Origin: Flavobacteriales bacterium
GTDB taxonomy: Bacteria > Bacteroidota > Bacteroidia > Flavobacteriales > Schleiferiaceae
DNA length: 64,000 nucleotides
NCBI GenBank assembly: GCA_012269745.1
Contig: JAAXJR010000041.1
Location: forward strand, 1-64,000
Direction of reading: 5' to 3'
This document shows, in pieces, positions 52,621 to 61,399 of the stretch (positions are counted from its first letter, which is position 1; the number at the start of each line of letters is the position of its first letter). The notes under the pieces were generated by a model. That model made no database searches, was not told where the DNA came from, and was given only the letters and a program-made list of their open reading frames with translations. Both the position numbers and the translations under genes were made by a program.

Positions 52621-53744
52621 TCGGACTTTTTGTAGCATCTCTTTGTATCCTTCTCATTGGGCTAACTTATGTGGTATATCCTGCTATTCGGTTATTGAGA
52701 TTAAAAGATCAACCTACATTCTCCGCTCCAGCTCACAGGCCCAGTGTTTCTATCATTTTCGCGGCATATAACGAAAAGGTCGTTATTGAGGAGAAAATCC
52801 GCAGCATCTATGACAGCAAGTACGATTTGGATAAAATCTCTGTACTCGTTGGTAGCGACATGAGTACCGACGGCACTGATGAAATAATTATCCGTCTCCA
52901 ATCCGAGTTTCCTAATCTCCATTTACATCGAACGGAAAAGCGTACTGGAAAATCTGGTATCATGAATATGCTCGCCGACAAGGCTACAGGAGAAATTCTC
53001 ATCGCAACAGATGCTAATATCATTTTCAAACACGATACCATTAGTCAGCTCGTTCAAAGCTTTGCCTCGGAACAGATTGGAGCCGTTGCCGGTGCTTTGA
53101 CTTATAAAGGAAATTCGGACAATAGCACCGCCAAAAGTGAAGGTATTTACCTAAACCTTGAGAATAAAATCAGGCTCAGTGAAAGCCAATGCTTCGGATT
53201 TTGCCTTGGTATGGAAGGAGGATTGTACGCCATTAGGAAATCCCTTTGGGCCCCTATTCCACCCGCTACCTTTATGGAAGATTTTTTCCAAACCATGCAA
53301 ATTCTTGGACGGAAGAAAAAGATCAAATTCAACCCGTTAGCTATTGGTTATGAAGATGTTAGCACATCTCTATATGAAGAGTTTAAGCGTAAAATAAGAA
53401 TCTCTCTTGGGAACTTTCAGAATTTGAAGAGGTTCAAAAATGTACTTTGGAAATCTACTTATCCCCTAGGTTATGCTTTCCTTTTACACAAAATTTTACG
53501 ATGGTTCACACCACACATCATTATCGTTCTGTTGGCCGCACTTCTCTTTAATCCACTAACGACGATCATAGGTTTAATTTTATTTGGCGTATTGCTGCTT
53601 CAGTTTATCCTCGTCAAATTCAATATGCACGGCCCTATCACTTACTTTTGTGCTATGAATCTAGCCATGCTGCTGGGACATTTGAAGTACCTCAAAGGTG
53701 TCAGTTCAAGTGTTTGGGAGCCCACTAAAAGAATTCAAGAATGA
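52608..53744 (+). CDS. Membrane glycosyltransferase, family 2
   Basis: A 378-residue GT2 of the BcsA/PgaC-like layout: one N-terminal membrane helix (about 4-28), a cytosolic GT-A domain ([55 protein letters not shown] with DxN/Dx[27 protein letters not shown]), and three C-terminal helices (about 290-350). Likely polymerises or transfers a polysaccharide or lipid-linked sugar at the inner membrane. The RxxRW-type motif of full cellulose synthases is not evident. Overlaps GT4 by 13 and ribB by four bases. Confidence 0.88.
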   Translation: MAEIIGLFVASLCILLIGLTYVVYPAIRLLRLKDQPTFSAPAHRPSVSIIFAAYNEKVVIEEKIRSIYDSKYDLDKISVLVGSDMSTDGTDEIIIRLQSEFPNLHLHRTEKRTGKSGIMNMLADKATGEILIATDANIIFKHDTISQLVQSFASEQIGAVAGALTYKGNSDNSTAKSEGIYLNLENKIRLSESQCFGFCLGMEGGLYAIRKSLWAPIPPATFMEDFFQTMQILGRKKKIKFNPLAIGYEDVSTSLYEEFKRKIRISLGNFQNLKRFKNVLWKSTYPLGYAFLLHKILRWFTPHIIIVLLAALLFNPLTTIIGLILFGVLLLQFILVKFNMHGPITYFCAMNLAMLLGHLKYLKGVSSSVWEPTKRIQE

Positions 53745-54850
53745 GTTTGAATACCATAGAAGAAGCCTTAGAAGATATCGCCGCCGGAAAAGTAGTCATT
53801 GTCGTTGATGATGAAGACAGAGAGAATGAAGGGGATTTTGTGGCCGCGGCCGAATGTGTGTCTCCTGAGATGATCAATTTCATGGCGACTGAAGGTCGAG
53901 GTTTAATTTGTACACCTATTCTACCACAGCGCGCCGAGGAATTGGACCTTCCTCCTATGGTTCAGAACAACACGGACCCTAACAAAACTGCGTTTACTGT
54001 AAGTATTGATCGCATTGGAGAAGGTTGCACTACCGGCATCTCTGCTTACGATCGTTACATGACTGTAAAAGCGCTCGTAGACCCATCAATCAAGCCAGAA
54101 CAATTAGCTCGTCCTGGACACATTTTTCCGCTCATAGCAAAGCCGGGCGGAGTACTTCGCCGTGTAGGGCATACAGAAGCAGCCGTAGATTTAGCACGTC
54201 TTGCCAGTAAAGCTCCTGCCGGGGTGATCGTTGAAATCATGAATGAAGACGGCACCATGGCACGCCTACCGCAGCTTCTGGAGATTGCTAAAAAGCATGA
54301 TCTAAAGGTGATCAGTATTGAAGATCTCGTAGCCTTTAGGATGGAAAAGGAGAGCTTGATTGAATTGGCAGAAAAAACAGAGATTGATACTCCATATGGT
54401 CATTTCACTTTGCATGCCTTTGAGCAAAAAACGAATGACCAAGTTCATATCGCACTGACAAAGGGCAGTTGGAAGAAAGAAGATGTCGTTCCTGTTCGTA
54501 TTCAGAGCGCAGGTATTGCCAACGACATTTTCCACACCTTGACTTCAAACGAAGCCACAAACTTTCAACGTGCACTCTCCACCATTTCTAAGCGCGGGGC
54601 CGGTGCGATCATCTACATGAATCAAGAACGTAATTCGAACAAGATTCTTCAAAGAATTCGTCAATTCAAAAAAGAAGGAGAGTTGAGTTCTATCGGCTCA
54701 ATGAAGGATGCTAGGGACTTTGGGATTGGTGCACAGATTATTCACCAATTGGGAATTAAGAACATTGATCTAGTAACCAACAACCCTATCAAACGTGTTG
54801 GTGTTGCAGGGTACGGATTAGAGATAGTGCAGAATTCAGCCTTAGAATGA
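53741..54850 (+). CDS. ribB: 3,4-dihydroxy-2-butanone-4-phosphate synthase with degenerate GTP cyclohydrolase II-like domain
   Basis: A 369-residue protein. Residues 1-205 are an intact DHBP synthase of riboflavin synthesis ([58 protein letters not shown]). Residues 206-369 follow the GCH II fold ([30 protein letters not shown]) but lack all three zinc-binding cysteines (the RCDCG region is absent), so it cannot make the ribA reaction by the known mechanism. A separate RibA would be needed. Overlaps both neighbours by four bases. Confidence 0.92.
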   Translation: MSLNTIEEALEDIAAGKVVIVVDDEDRENEGDFVAAAECVSPEMINFMATEGRGLICTPILPQRAEELDLPPMVQNNTDPNKTAFTVSIDRIGEGCTTGISAYDRYMTVKALVDPSIKPEQLARPGHIFPLIAKPGGVLRRVGHTEAAVDLARLASKAPAGVIVEIMNEDGTMARLPQLLEIAKKHDLKVISIEDLVAFRMEKESLIELAEKTEIDTPYGHFTLHAFEQKTNDQVHIALTKGSWKKEDVVPVRIQSAGIANDIFHTLTSNEATNFQRALSTISKRGAGAIIYMNQERNSNKILQRIRQFKKEGELSSIGSMKDARDFGIGAQIIHQLGIKNIDLVTNNPIKRVGVAGYGLEIVQNSALE

Positions 54851-55683
54851 AATCCTCGAATTCCATCCGATTAGCCGTCCAATTTTACAAGCGTCAAAAC
54901 ACTACATTGTCGCTGGTGAATTTGATGCTATTGGTGGCCATTTCTGGTATACTGGAGACCCTGCCAATACTAGCGTCCCTCCCCTTGTTGCGTTCCGTGT
55001 TCCTTGGTAATATCACGGTTGAATTAGGCAGCTTTGAAGTGACAATGGTTATCTACGCCATTGCTTTGGCAGTATTGCTTGCTTTAAGGTTTTTCATAGG
55101 TCGCTATGCACAATTCGCAAATGCCCGTGAGCGCATTAATATTTTAACGGAGTTTAGAATTACTGCTACTGCGGAGGATCGAAAAGTGCAAAAAATCAAC
55201 TTTGGGAAAAGCGTACAGGGCATCAACTTTTTACTCGTAGGTTGGAGCCAATTTGTACCAGGTATTCTTTTTACCATATTGGGTATTGTACTAGCTCCAA
55301 AATTTGGGATAATAACTCTAGGAATTGTTGGACTTTGGGCCATAATTCTTCGATTAGTCAAACGAAACCAAGATAGTTGGCATAAAAAGTCGAGCAATCT
55401 TGCCAATAAAATTGATGAGTTAAATACTACGCAGCTTAAAGAACTACAATCGTATAGAATTGAAGGTGCACGCTGGGATGCCATCAATAAAAACCTGAGA
55501 GAAATAGTGATAATTAGTTCTCTAGTCGGCTCATTGATGATCAATAACCACCTTGGAATGAGCTCTTCGTTTAGTTCTTTATTTGTAATTATCGTTTTTC
55601 TAAGAGGCCTACAGCAACTATACACGTCCTATATCATGGCACAACAACTCGCTGGTTTACAAAATTTTCTAGCAAAAGTGTAG
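54847..55683 (+). CDS. Orphan ABC-exporter transmembrane domain
   Basis: A 278-residue protein with about five to six membrane helices (visible at about 20-52, 65-85, 130-152, 155-170, 225-260). The start resembles ABC type 1 exporter membrane domains (SGILETLPILASLPLLRSVFLGN region), and a cytoplasmic-loop-like helix SNLANKIDELNTTQLKEL sits where coupling helices occur. It stops after the last helix: no Walker A, signature or Walker B, and none is encoded in the following bases. It may work with a separate ATPase, or be a truncated exporter. Overlaps ribB by four bases. Confidence 0.6.
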   Translation: MKSSNSIRLAVQFYKRQNTTLSLVNLMLLVAISGILETLPILASLPLLRSVFLGNITVELGSFEVTMVIYAIALAVLLALRFFIGRYAQFANARERINILTEFRITATAEDRKVQKINFGKSVQGINFLLVGWSQFVPGILFTILGIVLAPKFGIITLGIVGLWAIILRLVKRNQDSWHKKSSNLANKIDELNTTQLKELQSYRIEGARWDAINKNLREIVIISSLVGSLMINNHLGMSSSFSSLFVIIVFLRGLQQLYTSYIMAQQLAGLQNFLAKV

Positions 55684-55746
55684 CTGTTATCACGGCGGTT
55701 TTGGTCTAAGTATTTGTACTTTTACTGAAATAAAAACCGTTAAATC

Positions 55747-57798
55747 ATGAGAAAAACCCTAGCCCTCTTGACAGCCGGCTTATACCTAGCTAGTTGTCAG
55801 ACAGATACGGTGGGTATTGACGATGTTGACATTATTGCGGAACCCGTAATTGCTTTACCTATAGGTGAAATCAACTTGACTCTGGACCACCTACTCGTAC
55901 CGGACGATTCCTTGATCTACGACGATAATATGGATTACAAGCTAGTGGTAGCTCAAGATTCCGTATTCTCGATTGCCGTAGACGACCTTATTTCATTACC
56001 TGCACAAAGTCCTGCTTCGAGCTCCATTTCTATGGGAACTATCGGCGTGAACAATGTAACGATGACCACAGACATCAGCCTTGGGACTGTTGCAACAGAT
56101 GCTGGATTGACCACTATTAATTCTGCGAATGGCTCAAGTGCACCATTCCCTTCCATCAATGAAACCAACGTAGGAACTTACGGCGGTGGTGGCTTTGGAA
56201 CATTCACGAATGCATCTTTTTCAGACGGTTCAATGACACTTACCATGACCAACGATTGGCCAACGGTAGTAAGCATGGGGGTTGAGCTTGTAAATAATAC
56301 GAGCGGCGCGACTATTCTGACTTTTGCTCTTAACAATGCCTCAGCAAACGGAGGTACAGCAACAGATACTGAAAGCCTCATAAACAAGACGCTTCCAAAT
56401 GACATTGGTTTCAAAATCACTTCGCTAAGTTCTCCAGGTACAGGAACCAACTTTGTTGCGATTGATACAACGGATGCACTAACTCTGGACATTTCTACAG
56501 CAGATCTTGAAGTATATAGCGCAGTAACTGCATTAACTACACAAGATATCTCAAGCGATACGCAATACGTAGATTTGAGTACAGGTGGTAGCGAGGAGCT
56601 ACGAGAGCTGATGTTCAACACAGCAAGCTTTGACTACGAATTCACTTCTACCCTTGCCGAGGATCTTGAACTAGGCATTGGTTTCCCAGGTTCTGATCAA
56701 AATGGCGTTGAGGTGGACACCACCATTACTATTCCTTCAGGACAAACGGTAACTGGTTCTATTAGTTTGGACAATACCATTTTAGATTTAACTACTGATC
56801 CTTCACAAAACCACAGCAAACTGCCCATTGCAGTAAGTGCTACTCTTCTAGGTTCAGGAAACCAAGTAACTATAGATAGTTCTGATGCCCTCGATATGAC
56901 CTTCGAAATGACCAACCTACAATTCGGTCACATTAAAGGGTTCTTTGGTACTCAGATGATTTCGATTGATAACGGTTCTGTACCGCTATCCGTTGAATTT
57001 CTCGAAAACTTCGAAGGTTCTATTGCTTTTGCAGAGCCATCAATCTCAATGGATATCACCAACTCGATTGGTCTGCCTATCCAATTGGCCTTGGATTTTG
57101 ATTCCTATTCAAACGGAACAGCATCTTCACTAAATGGTCCGGATTACATACTGCCCTTCCCAACAACTTTGGGTGATACGGAAACAGGCACCCTGACTTA
57201 CGACAATACCAACAGTCAGATTACAGACGTCTTCACACTTCCTAAGGACAGCATCGTCTATGGTGGAGCTGTGAATGTTAACCACGATACGACCACCTTC
57301 GGTACTGACAATTTCGTCACGAATACCGGTGCCATCTCAGGTGACTTATTAATGGAACTTCCATTTACCATTACGGCTACAGGTTTGGCTTTTGGTGATA
57401 CTCTGGCTCAAGATCTTAACTTAAATGAAAGTCTAGACGATAGTACTTCGGTTGAAGATTTGAAACTCTTCTTGAGCACCACTACTACTCTACCTCTCGA
57501 TGCTTCAATCACTCTGAAATTCTACGACGCTACGTGGAATGAAGTGCATATGGAGACGGTTGACCTTCTTGTGAGTGGTGTACCAAATGCCAACGGCATA
57601 GTTACTTCACCAAGTGTGAGTGATGTAGAAATTGATCTAAGTGGTACAGCATTAGAAGCTGTATTAAATGCAAAGGCCGTTATCGCAGAGGCCACTATGG
57701 ATACCTACAATGGTGGTTCTGATCCTGTGAAACTCAGGACTGATGCTTCCATCCGCCTCGGTTTAGGTGTACAACTTCAATTGAATGTAATCCGTTAA
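55747..57798 (+). CDS. Large predicted lipoprotein, beta-rich, unknown
   Basis: A 683-residue protein with a lipobox LASC at residue 17 (AGLYLASCQTD) and a Thr/Ser/Asn/Gly/Asp-rich, strand-rich body. No family is recognised. Several stretches (ISLDNTILDLTT, LGDTETGTLTYDN, TLPLDASITLKFYD) suggest tandem Ig-like or LEA-like beta domains. It shares one base with the following DUF5723 barrel gene, so the lipoprotein and barrel are probably partners at the outer membrane. A possible promoter with TACTTTTA (55717-55724) lies 22 bases upstream. Confidence 0.75.
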   Translation: MRKTLALLTAGLYLASCQTDTVGIDDVDIIAEPVIALPIGEINLTLDHLLVPDDSLIYDDNMDYKLVVAQDSVFSIAVDDLISLPAQSPASSSISMGTIGVNNVTMTTDISLGTVATDAGLTTINSANGSSAPFPSINETNVGTYGGGGFGTFTNASFSDGSMTLTMTNDWPTVVSMGVELVNNTSGATILTFALNNASANGGTATDTESLINKTLPNDIGFKITSLSSPGTGTNFVAIDTTDALTLDISTADLEVYSAVTALTTQDISSDTQYVDLSTGGSEELRELMFNTASFDYEFTSTLAEDLELGIGFPGSDQNGVEVDTTITIPSGQTVTGSISLDNTILDLTTDPSQNHSKLPIAVSATLLGSGNQVTIDSSDALDMTFEMTNLQFGHIKGFFGTQMISIDNGSVPLSVEFLENFEGSIAFAEPSISMDITNSIGLPIQLALDFDSYSNGTASSLNGPDYILPFPTTLGDTETGTLTYDNTNSQITDVFTLPKDSIVYGGAVNVNHDTTTFGTDNFVTNTGAISGDLLMELPFTITATGLAFGDTLAQDLNLNESLDDSTSVEDLKLFLSTTTTLPLDASITLKFYDATWNEVHMETVDLLVSGVPNANGIVTSPSVSDVEIDLSGTALEAVLNAKAVIAEATMDTYNGGSDPVKLRTDASIRLGLGVQLQLNVIR

Positions 57799-59336
57799 TG
57801 ACTATGAAAAAGTTTATCACACTCTTCGCTATTGTCATTACATCGGGTGTAATGGCACAAAATTTAACCACTTGGGGGCTCTCAGGAAATGCTGACAACT
57901 TGGTCCAAAATCCAGGAGCAGATCCAATGACCAGCTTCCAATTAAGATACTTGGGGTTCCAAACGAATGCTGGATTAAATATGACGGCTGGTGAGCTTCT
58001 TAGTTCACCTGATATCCTGGCGAATATTGCTGGATCAGGCCTAGCAACCACTGAATTCTCTCTTGAAAATAATTTGGTTCTTCCTCATTTAGGAATCAAG
58101 TTGGGTAAGAACTACATCTTCGCCGGCGCTAACATTGATGTCACTTTTGGAGCTGTCGTTGATAATGACCTAGTAGGGTTCATCAAATATGGAATGGCTG
58201 ATGCCAATGGAGATTTCGATCCTAATTACTCGGGAGATTTCTCAGACTTAGGGTTTAACCTACAAGTAAACCAAAGCACCTACTTCGGTTACCAGCGTGC
58301 CTTGATGGACAATAAATTACGTGTTGGTGCGACATACACTATGCACAACTACGTGACTGGTTTCAATGTTAACGCTTCTAACTTTAACATTGTCACTACT
58401 GGTTCCGTAGGAGCACCAAACTCATTTGCTGTAGATTATGATGTAGATATTGCTGGTGGGTTCGATTTCAATGCTGTCGACAGTCTATCGTTAATGAGGG
58501 ATGCTATTAAAGACATTGCAACTCTTGAAATTGATCTAATGAATAGCATGACTTCATCAATTGGATTTGGTCTTACATTCAAGCCTATTCAAAGAGTTGA
58601 ACTAGCTTTCGCAATGAACGGGTTGAATGCTGAAGCAGTAAGCTTTAATAGCATTACTTCGAAAGTATGGTCAGGTTCTAGTACTATTGATGGATTTGAA
58701 TACACTTCGCAAGCGGGCGAAGCTGTATCTGAAGAGGTAGGTAATGCTGTAGATCAGTACACTGAAAGTCTAACAAATTCTATTGGTAATGAACTGACCA
58801 ACGGAAATTATCAGCAAACCTTGAATGTTGCTCAGAACACTAATGCAGCATCTAACTTCTACTTCACGAAGCGCAGCTACATAGGTGCTCACTACACTTC
58901 AAGAACCAATTCTTTTAGAGATTTTGAATATGCTGGATTTAATGGACTATTGTGGCTGGGTCGCAACCTCCAACTCAAGGGTGGATACTACCTTTCGTTG
59001 GATGATGTAAACTCTGATATTATCAACGCCGCTGTACAGTTCCGTATTACTCCCCTTCTTCAAGTTTATGTAGGCTCAAACACTGTTGGAGATATTGCAA
59101 CTATTGCTGATTCGTTCATTCAAGATCCTGAGAACATTCAGATTGGCGCTGCTACTAATGCTGTTAATCTAAGTGCAGGAGTAAGCTTCACTGCTTTTGA
59201 TGGCAGATTTAGAGCTGAGAAAAAGGCACGTAAAGAAGCGAAAGCTGCTGAGAAAGCAAAAGATGCGACTGGTCTTACTCCAGCACAACAACAGAAAGTT
59301 GACGATGCTGCAGAAAACAGCAGCACGAAAAAATAA
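57798..59336 (+). CDS. DUF5723-type outer-membrane barrel protein with charged helical tail
   Basis: A 512-residue protein with signal peptide ending GVMAQ, then NQNPGAD-like start (NLVQNPGADPMTSFQLRYL) and barrel strands; this N-terminal pattern matches the Bacteroidota DUF5723 family. The last 45 residues form a Lys/Ala/Glu-rich helix (EKKARKEAKAAEKAKDA) and a flexible end (ENSSTKK), unusual after a barrel. ATG 57804 is an alternative start. Cotranscribed with the upstream lipoprotein gene and ended by a strong terminator. Confidence 0.8.
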   Translation: MTMKKFITLFAIVITSGVMAQNLTTWGLSGNADNLVQNPGADPMTSFQLRYLGFQTNAGLNMTAGELLSSPDILANIAGSGLATTEFSLENNLVLPHLGIKLGKNYIFAGANIDVTFGAVVDNDLVGFIKYGMADANGDFDPNYSGDFSDLGFNLQVNQSTYFGYQRALMDNKLRVGATYTMHNYVTGFNVNASNFNIVTTGSVGAPNSFAVDYDVDIAGGFDFNAVDSLSLMRDAIKDIATLEIDLMNSMTSSIGFGLTFKPIQRVELAFAMNGLNAEAVSFNSITSKVWSGSSTIDGFEYTSQAGEAVSEEVGNAVDQYTESLTNSIGNELTNGNYQQTLNVAQNTNAASNFYFTKRSYIGAHYTSRTNSFRDFEYAGFNGLLWLGRNLQLKGGYYLSLDDVNSDIINAAVQFRITPLLQVYVGSNTVGDIATIADSFIQDPENIQIGAATNAVNLSAGVSFTAFDGRFRAEKKARKEAKAAEKAKDATGLTPAQQQKVDDAAENSSTKK

Positions 59337-59354
59337 TTCAACTTTGACGGTTTT

Positions 59355-59386
59355 AAAAAAGCCCGGCCTAAAGGCCGGGCTTTTTT
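59355..59386. terminator. Strong bidirectional terminator
   Basis: Perfect inverted repeat of AAAAAAGCCCGGCC with GGCCGGGCTTTTTT around loop TAAA. It serves the convergent DUF5723 (plus) and DUF58 (minus) genes. Confidence 0.93.
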
Positions 59387-59400
59387 ATGGTTGAAATTTT

Positions 59401-60261
59401 CTACTCGCCCTTCGGCGCAATGATTTTCCTGAAGTTCAGTAACGGAGCATCCTCGGTGTAAAGTACCTTATATGTATAGCCGTACATTGCAGCATTAGCT
59501 TTCACAATCTCTATTTGTTGCTCTATGAAATGATTCAATGACTTTGCATCCTCTAAGCTGATTAAGGTCTTCTTGCTGGTTTCAGAATCGATAACAAATG
59601 AGCCAGCGTAGTGCTCTGGTGTTAGCTCTTTGTCTTTGGAGATTAGTAGAAGTACTTTAACGAAATGGCCAGCATCAACTAATGCTCCCACTGCTTGAGA
59701 GAGTCCTTCCATATCTTCATGATATGGATCAGTCATGATGATTACTTCGCTCCTCGGAGTAATCTCGGCGAGCAAACGATGAATGCCCTTAAGGAGATCT
59801 CCATTGCCCGCAGGTTGAGAATTTCTTGTTGCTAGAAAGCTTAGAAGCTGCTCCATGGCATCTTCGGTGTTCTTGGCTTCAAAGAATCGCTCCTCTCCTT
59901 CCCTTACATCAAGAAGACCAAGTGCATCTCTTTGCTTGGACAATAAGGCTGCCGAGAGTGCGATTTGTCGCACCGCGCAGTCCCACTTCTCTCCAGCGCT
60001 TCCATACATGGAAGCGCTGGAGTCTAGAAGAAAATAAGCGCGCAGATTACTCTCAGCCTCGTACTGCTTTGTGAGGTATTTATCTTGTCGTGCGAGCACG
60101 GTCCAATCAATGAACTTTGGGGAATCTCCAGGCACATAAGCGCGGTGCTGCGCAAAATCTAAACTGAATCCGAAATCTGGACTCTTGTGCAAACCGGTCA
60201 TAAAGCCACGCACCTTATCGCGTGCCCACCATTGCAGTCCTATGATTTCGTCTTTATTCAT
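59401..60261 (-). CDS. DUF58-domain protein
   Basis: A 286-residue cytosolic protein with the DUF58 hallmark GFSLDFAQHRAYVPGDSPKFIDWTVLAR (positions 31-58) and a VWA-like fold: AYFLLDSSASMYGS as the MIDAS DxSxS motif (residues 80-84) and IIMTDPYHE. DUF58 proteins usually act with a MoxR AAA+ ATPase; none lies in the window. The start is three bases after an upstream four-helix-bundle gene, so an unusual operon is implied. Confidence 0.88.
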   Translation of the reverse strand: MNKDEIIGLQWWARDKVRGFMTGLHKSPDFGFSLDFAQHRAYVPGDSPKFIDWTVLARQDKYLTKQYEAESNLRAYFLLDSSASMYGSAGEKWDCAVRQIALSAALLSKQRDALGLLDVREGEERFFEAKNTEDAMEQLLSFLATRNSQPAGNGDLLKGIHRLLAEITPRSEVIIMTDPYHEDMEGLSQAVGALVDAGHFVKVLLLISKDKELTPEHYAGSFVIDSETSKKTLISLEDAKSLNHFIEQQIEIVKANAAMYGYTYKVLYTEDAPLLNFRKIIAPKGE

Positions 60262-60264
60262 CTT

Positions 60265-60678
60265 TTAATTCATGGACACCTTTTGCCTTGCCCATTGAGA
60301 AATTGTGATATAATCCAAAGCTACTTCCGTTTTGAATAATTCCAATACAAGAATCAACTTCATTTGAAGCAAACGAATACGCTCGATGAGATCTTCAGGG
60401 AATCCCCCTTTAAGCATTCTTGCTGCATTCGCGATACGCACATGTTCCAAGAGTTCATTTGAACTTTGTACCGCCTTAGAATAATAGTCTTCAAACGTAT
60501 GACTATAGCGAGCTGCCACGCCTTGATCTAGTTCATTGCAAATGCTAATGATATCGTCCTTAATCTTGAAGGCTAGATTGAACGTGCCATTGCTGTGATA
60601 GCCTCTGGTCAACTTTTGGATTGCTCGGTTGATAGCCATGGCTTCTTGATAAATTGGTTGGCTGATTACTGTTTTCAT
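60265..60678 (-). CDS. Four-helix-bundle protein (S23/IVS-like)
   Basis: A 137-residue helical protein without signal or membrane segment. The layout IYQEAMAINRAIQKL, FNLAFKIKDDIISICNELDQG, EDYYSKAVQSSNELLEHVRIA resembles the four-helix-bundle family first noted in 23S rRNA intervening sequences (also the fold of DGR Avd proteins). There is no rRNA or reverse transcriptase nearby. Followed at three bases by DUF58 and preceded by a second helical gene of similar size, likely a distant paralogue. Confidence 0.6.
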   Translation of the reverse strand: MKTVISQPIYQEAMAINRAIQKLTRGYHSNGTFNLAFKIKDDIISICNELDQGVAARYSHTFEDYYSKAVQSSNELLEHVRIANAARMLKGGFPEDLIERIRLLQMKLILVLELFKTEVALDYITISQWARQKVSMN

Positions 60679-60699
60679 AATTAAGCGATTTAGTTAGGG

Positions 60700-61074
60700 T
60701 TAATTCAATTTCCTTAAGTTTTCATACTGACCTTGCTTCCGGGCATGTTCCTGCTGCAACACATAGTAAAAACGATGACTCCAATTACTCATTTCATCCA
60801 CACAAGGGAACAAATGGATGTCCTTTGGAATGTGGGGTAACAAGGCCATAATCTTGGCAACATAGAAGGTAAAACGCTCCAAAGATTTAATCTGCTTTAC
60901 AAGCTCATCCTGCTCATGAAACTCGAGCATCTCACTCGCTAAGTTCAATCCGCACTTCCCAATATCATTCAAAATGGAATTATCATATCCGTTGCTTTGA
61001 ACGAGAATGGCATGAACATATTTCTGCAGTTTAAAAGTGTGTTTGCTATGGATCAATTCAAAAGAGTTGTACAT
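60700..61074 (-). CDS. Four-helix-bundle-like protein, second copy
   Basis: A 124-residue helical protein (KLQKYVHAILVQSNGYDN, NDIGKCGLNLASEMLEFHEQDEL, ERFTFYVAKIMALL, MSNWSHRFYYVLQQEH). Helix lengths and spacing match the 60265-60678 protein although sequence identity is low by eye. No family assigned with confidence. It sits 21 bases upstream of that gene on the same strand, in an operon with DUF58. Function unknown. Confidence 0.55.
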   Translation of the reverse strand: MYNSFELIHSKHTFKLQKYVHAILVQSNGYDNSILNDIGKCGLNLASEMLEFHEQDELVKQIKSLERFTFYVAKIMALLPHIPKDIHLFPCVDEMSNWSHRFYYVLQQEHARKQGQYENLRKLN

Positions 61075-61103
61075 GGCTTTAGGTGTTAATGGTTATTGAT
61101 TTA

Positions 61104-61292
61104 TTAATTGTGACTAATCGATTTTTTGATTTCGTTTCTGCCCCAAATTCCGCCCCCTAAAAGAAGCAATGAGATACCGCCATCAATTGGCACATTCGGC
61201 GGTTGTGGTGCCGGAACTATTACAGTTCTTCGTTGTGCTGAGGTGATAAATGGAGCACTAAATAGCACTACTATAATCAGTATTCTTTTCAT
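61104..61292 (-). CDS. Tiny exported PID-CTERM-like protein
   Basis: A 62-residue protein consisting of a signal peptide (MKRILIIVVLFSAPFITSAQ), a short Pro-rich spacer, then PIDGGISLLLLGGGIWG and a basic tail (RNEIKKSISHN). The PIDGG + hydrophobic helix + basic end has the layout of a C-terminal sorting signal; similar tiny proteins in Flavobacteriia are called PID-CTERM (from memory). It has almost no mature domain. First gene of the four-gene minus-strand group with the helical bundles and DUF58. Confidence 0.65.
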   Translation of the reverse strand: MKRILIIVVLFSAPFITSAQRRTVIVPAPQPPNVPIDGGISLLLLGGGIWGRNEIKKSISHN

Positions 61293-61387
61293 AGTGAGAA
61301 TATGTTTTTGGGTTTATATACCTAAAACTACGCAGGAGTTTGAAGAATATTTTACGATTGGAAAACTTAAGGTTTTCAACAATCCAC

Positions 61388-61395
61388 TACATTAG
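61388..61395 (+). promoter_or_regulatory. -7-like element TACATTAG before the heptose kinase gene
   Basis: One mismatch to TAnnTTTG and four bases before ATG 61400, the same spacing as at the other predicted leaderless starts. No clear -33 element. Confidence 0.4.
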
Positions 61396-61399
61396 CGAC

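Noticed and set aside
57798-59336. Lys/Ala-rich end of the DUF5723 protein as a frameshift artefact
   Set aside because: The frame is continuous, ends with a stop just before a strong terminator, and other frames there give no barrel-like alternative.
60265-61074. Four-helix-bundle genes as Avd of a diversity-generating retroelement or as an rRNA intervening sequence
   Set aside because: No reverse transcriptase, template/variable repeat or rRNA gene lies in the window.
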